Below are positions 7,314 to 7,862 of a DNA stretch of 7,862 nt, in pieces. The notes under the pieces were generated by a model. The model worked only from the letters and a program-made list of their open reading frames with translations, did not search any database and was not told the DNA's origin. The position numbers and the translations under genes were made by a program. The stretch is from Bacteroidota bacterium (GTDB taxonomy: Bacteria; Zhuqueibacterota; Zhuqueibacteria; Zhuqueibacterales; Geothermadaptataceae): positions 1-7,862 of the forward strand of contig DRLW01000457.1 of assembly GCA_011375275.1 (NCBI GenBank). The letters run 5' to 3'. The stretch's first letter is position 1, and every line of letters starts with the position of its first letter.

Positions 7314-7862
7314 TTACTCGAGGGTGTGTGTGAAAATTCTGTCCAACTCTTGCGTGCTGATGTACGGAACGAAACCCAGCGCCCGCACGCGGCGGATGAC
7401 ATCCTCGATCCGTTCATCCTGTTCCGGCAGATAATCGAGCGTCAGGATGAGCAGACCCTGCCGCTGCAGCGAGCGAAGCAGGTCGAGGGTATTTGTCAGC
7501 GCTGTGGCTGTGTTCAGCACAGGCGCCCCATCCTGCTGCACGACGAAAACGGACTCGGCAACCACGCCGTCGATGGCGTCAGCAACAGCCCCGGCTAGGG
7601 CAAAGCCGCGGTTCAGCAGCAGCGGCACTTCCGGATAGCGCTGCCGGATAGCGCGGATCAGACGGGTTGCGGCCTGCAGCATGCCCGGGTGTTTTTTTGT
7701 GTGATATCTTTCCAGATATTCCGCTGAATCCACGGTGTCGAGGAACAGGCCGTCGAAGCCCCGGGCAAGAATTCCGGGGATGATATTGTCGAGTACGAGT
7801 GCGTGCCACGCAGGCTCGCGGATGTCGATATAGGCACCGCCCCAGTTGGGGTTTTTGCCCAG
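7314..7862 (-). CDS. pelA: PelA-like GH114-type glycoside hydrolase, C-terminal part (5' end outside window)
   Basis: The last 182 codons of an open frame that runs in from the window edge. The sequence matches the second half of the PelA hydrolase / endo-alpha-1,4-polygalactosaminidase (GH114-like) TIM barrel: NWGGAYIDIREPAWHALVL, then ARGFDGLFLDTVDSAEYL, LLLNRGFAL, AESVFV and LDYLPEQ, ending GFVPYISTQELDRI. Likely catalytic acids are Asp in FLDT (codon 7737-7739) and Glu in AES (codon 7554-7556), the positions expected for D160 and E218 of P. aeruginosa PelA. The known role is periplasmic cleavage of partly deacetylated Pel. Unlike P. aeruginosa PelA (about 948 residues, with a deacetylase domain behind the hydrolase), this frame stops with TAA nine residues after the PYIST strand, so no deacetylase follows; a domain on the N-terminal side cannot be seen. 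The name rests on the fold plus the pelB neighbour; a stand-alone GH114 hydrolase is the alternative description. Confidence 0.88.
   Translation of the reverse strand: MGKNPNWGGAYIDIREPAWHALVLDNIIPGILARGFDGLFLDTVDSAEYLERYHTKKHPGMLQAATRLIRAIRQRYPEVPLLLNRGFALAGAVADAIDGVVAESVFVVQQDGAPVLNTATALTNTLDLLRSLQRQGLLILTLDYLPEQDERIEDVIRRVRALGFVPYISTQELDRIFTHTLE

Noticed and set aside
1..7862. RNA genes, CRISPR arrays, insertion sequences, terminators, internal promoters
   Set aside because: Coding sequence is continuous apart from two gaps of 5 and 1 nt. I saw no tRNA-like folds, direct repeat arrays, terminal inverted repeats or hairpin-plus-T-run terminators.

Overview
The window is a stretch of a Pel-type exopolysaccharide (biofilm matrix) operon, read entirely on the minus strand (right to left). 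In transcription order it holds the 3' end of pelA (glycoside hydrolase part), complete pelB, pelD and pelE, and most of pelF. I name the genes from recognisable family motifs and from the gene order, which follows the Pseudomonas aeruginosa order pelABCDEFG except that nothing stands in the pelC position. No homology search was run.

The organism is Gram-negative, because PelB ends in an outer-membrane beta-barrel. Base composition looks moderately GC-rich. A proteobacterium or a relative such as Desulfobacterota is plausible, but the sequence does not fix the taxon.

Layout: 7862-7314 is the end of PelA, a GH114-like TIM-barrel that stops right after the hydrolase fold. 7308-3976 is PelB, with an N-terminal membrane helix, a long TPR superhelix and a C-terminal barrel. 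3976-2489 is PelD, with membrane helices, a coiled coil, a GAF domain and a degenerate GGDEF domain. 2487-1414 is PelE, with membrane helices, a HEAT-like segment and TPRs. 1417-1 is PelF, the cytoplasmic GT4 glycosyltransferase, cut by the window edge about 35 residues short of the family's usual length. The junctions are a 5-nt gap (A/B), a 1-nt overlap (B/D), a 1-nt gap (D/E) and a 4-nt overlap (E/F), so this is one translationally coupled unit. There is no room for internal promoters or terminators, and no intergenic stretch to annotate. The promoter must lie beyond 7862, and pelG would be expected beyond position 1.

How the parts work together, from known Pel biology: PelF polymerises the sugar chain in the cytoplasm. 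PelD and PelE scaffold PelF and PelG at the inner membrane. PelA trims and, in the classical form, deacetylates the polymer in the periplasm. PelB carries it across the periplasm and outer membrane. Three departures from the textbook system deserve attention: no pelC between pelB and pelD, a PelA that ends after the hydrolase domain with no deacetylase behind it, and a PelD whose c-di-GMP I-site (RxxD) seems to be gone.
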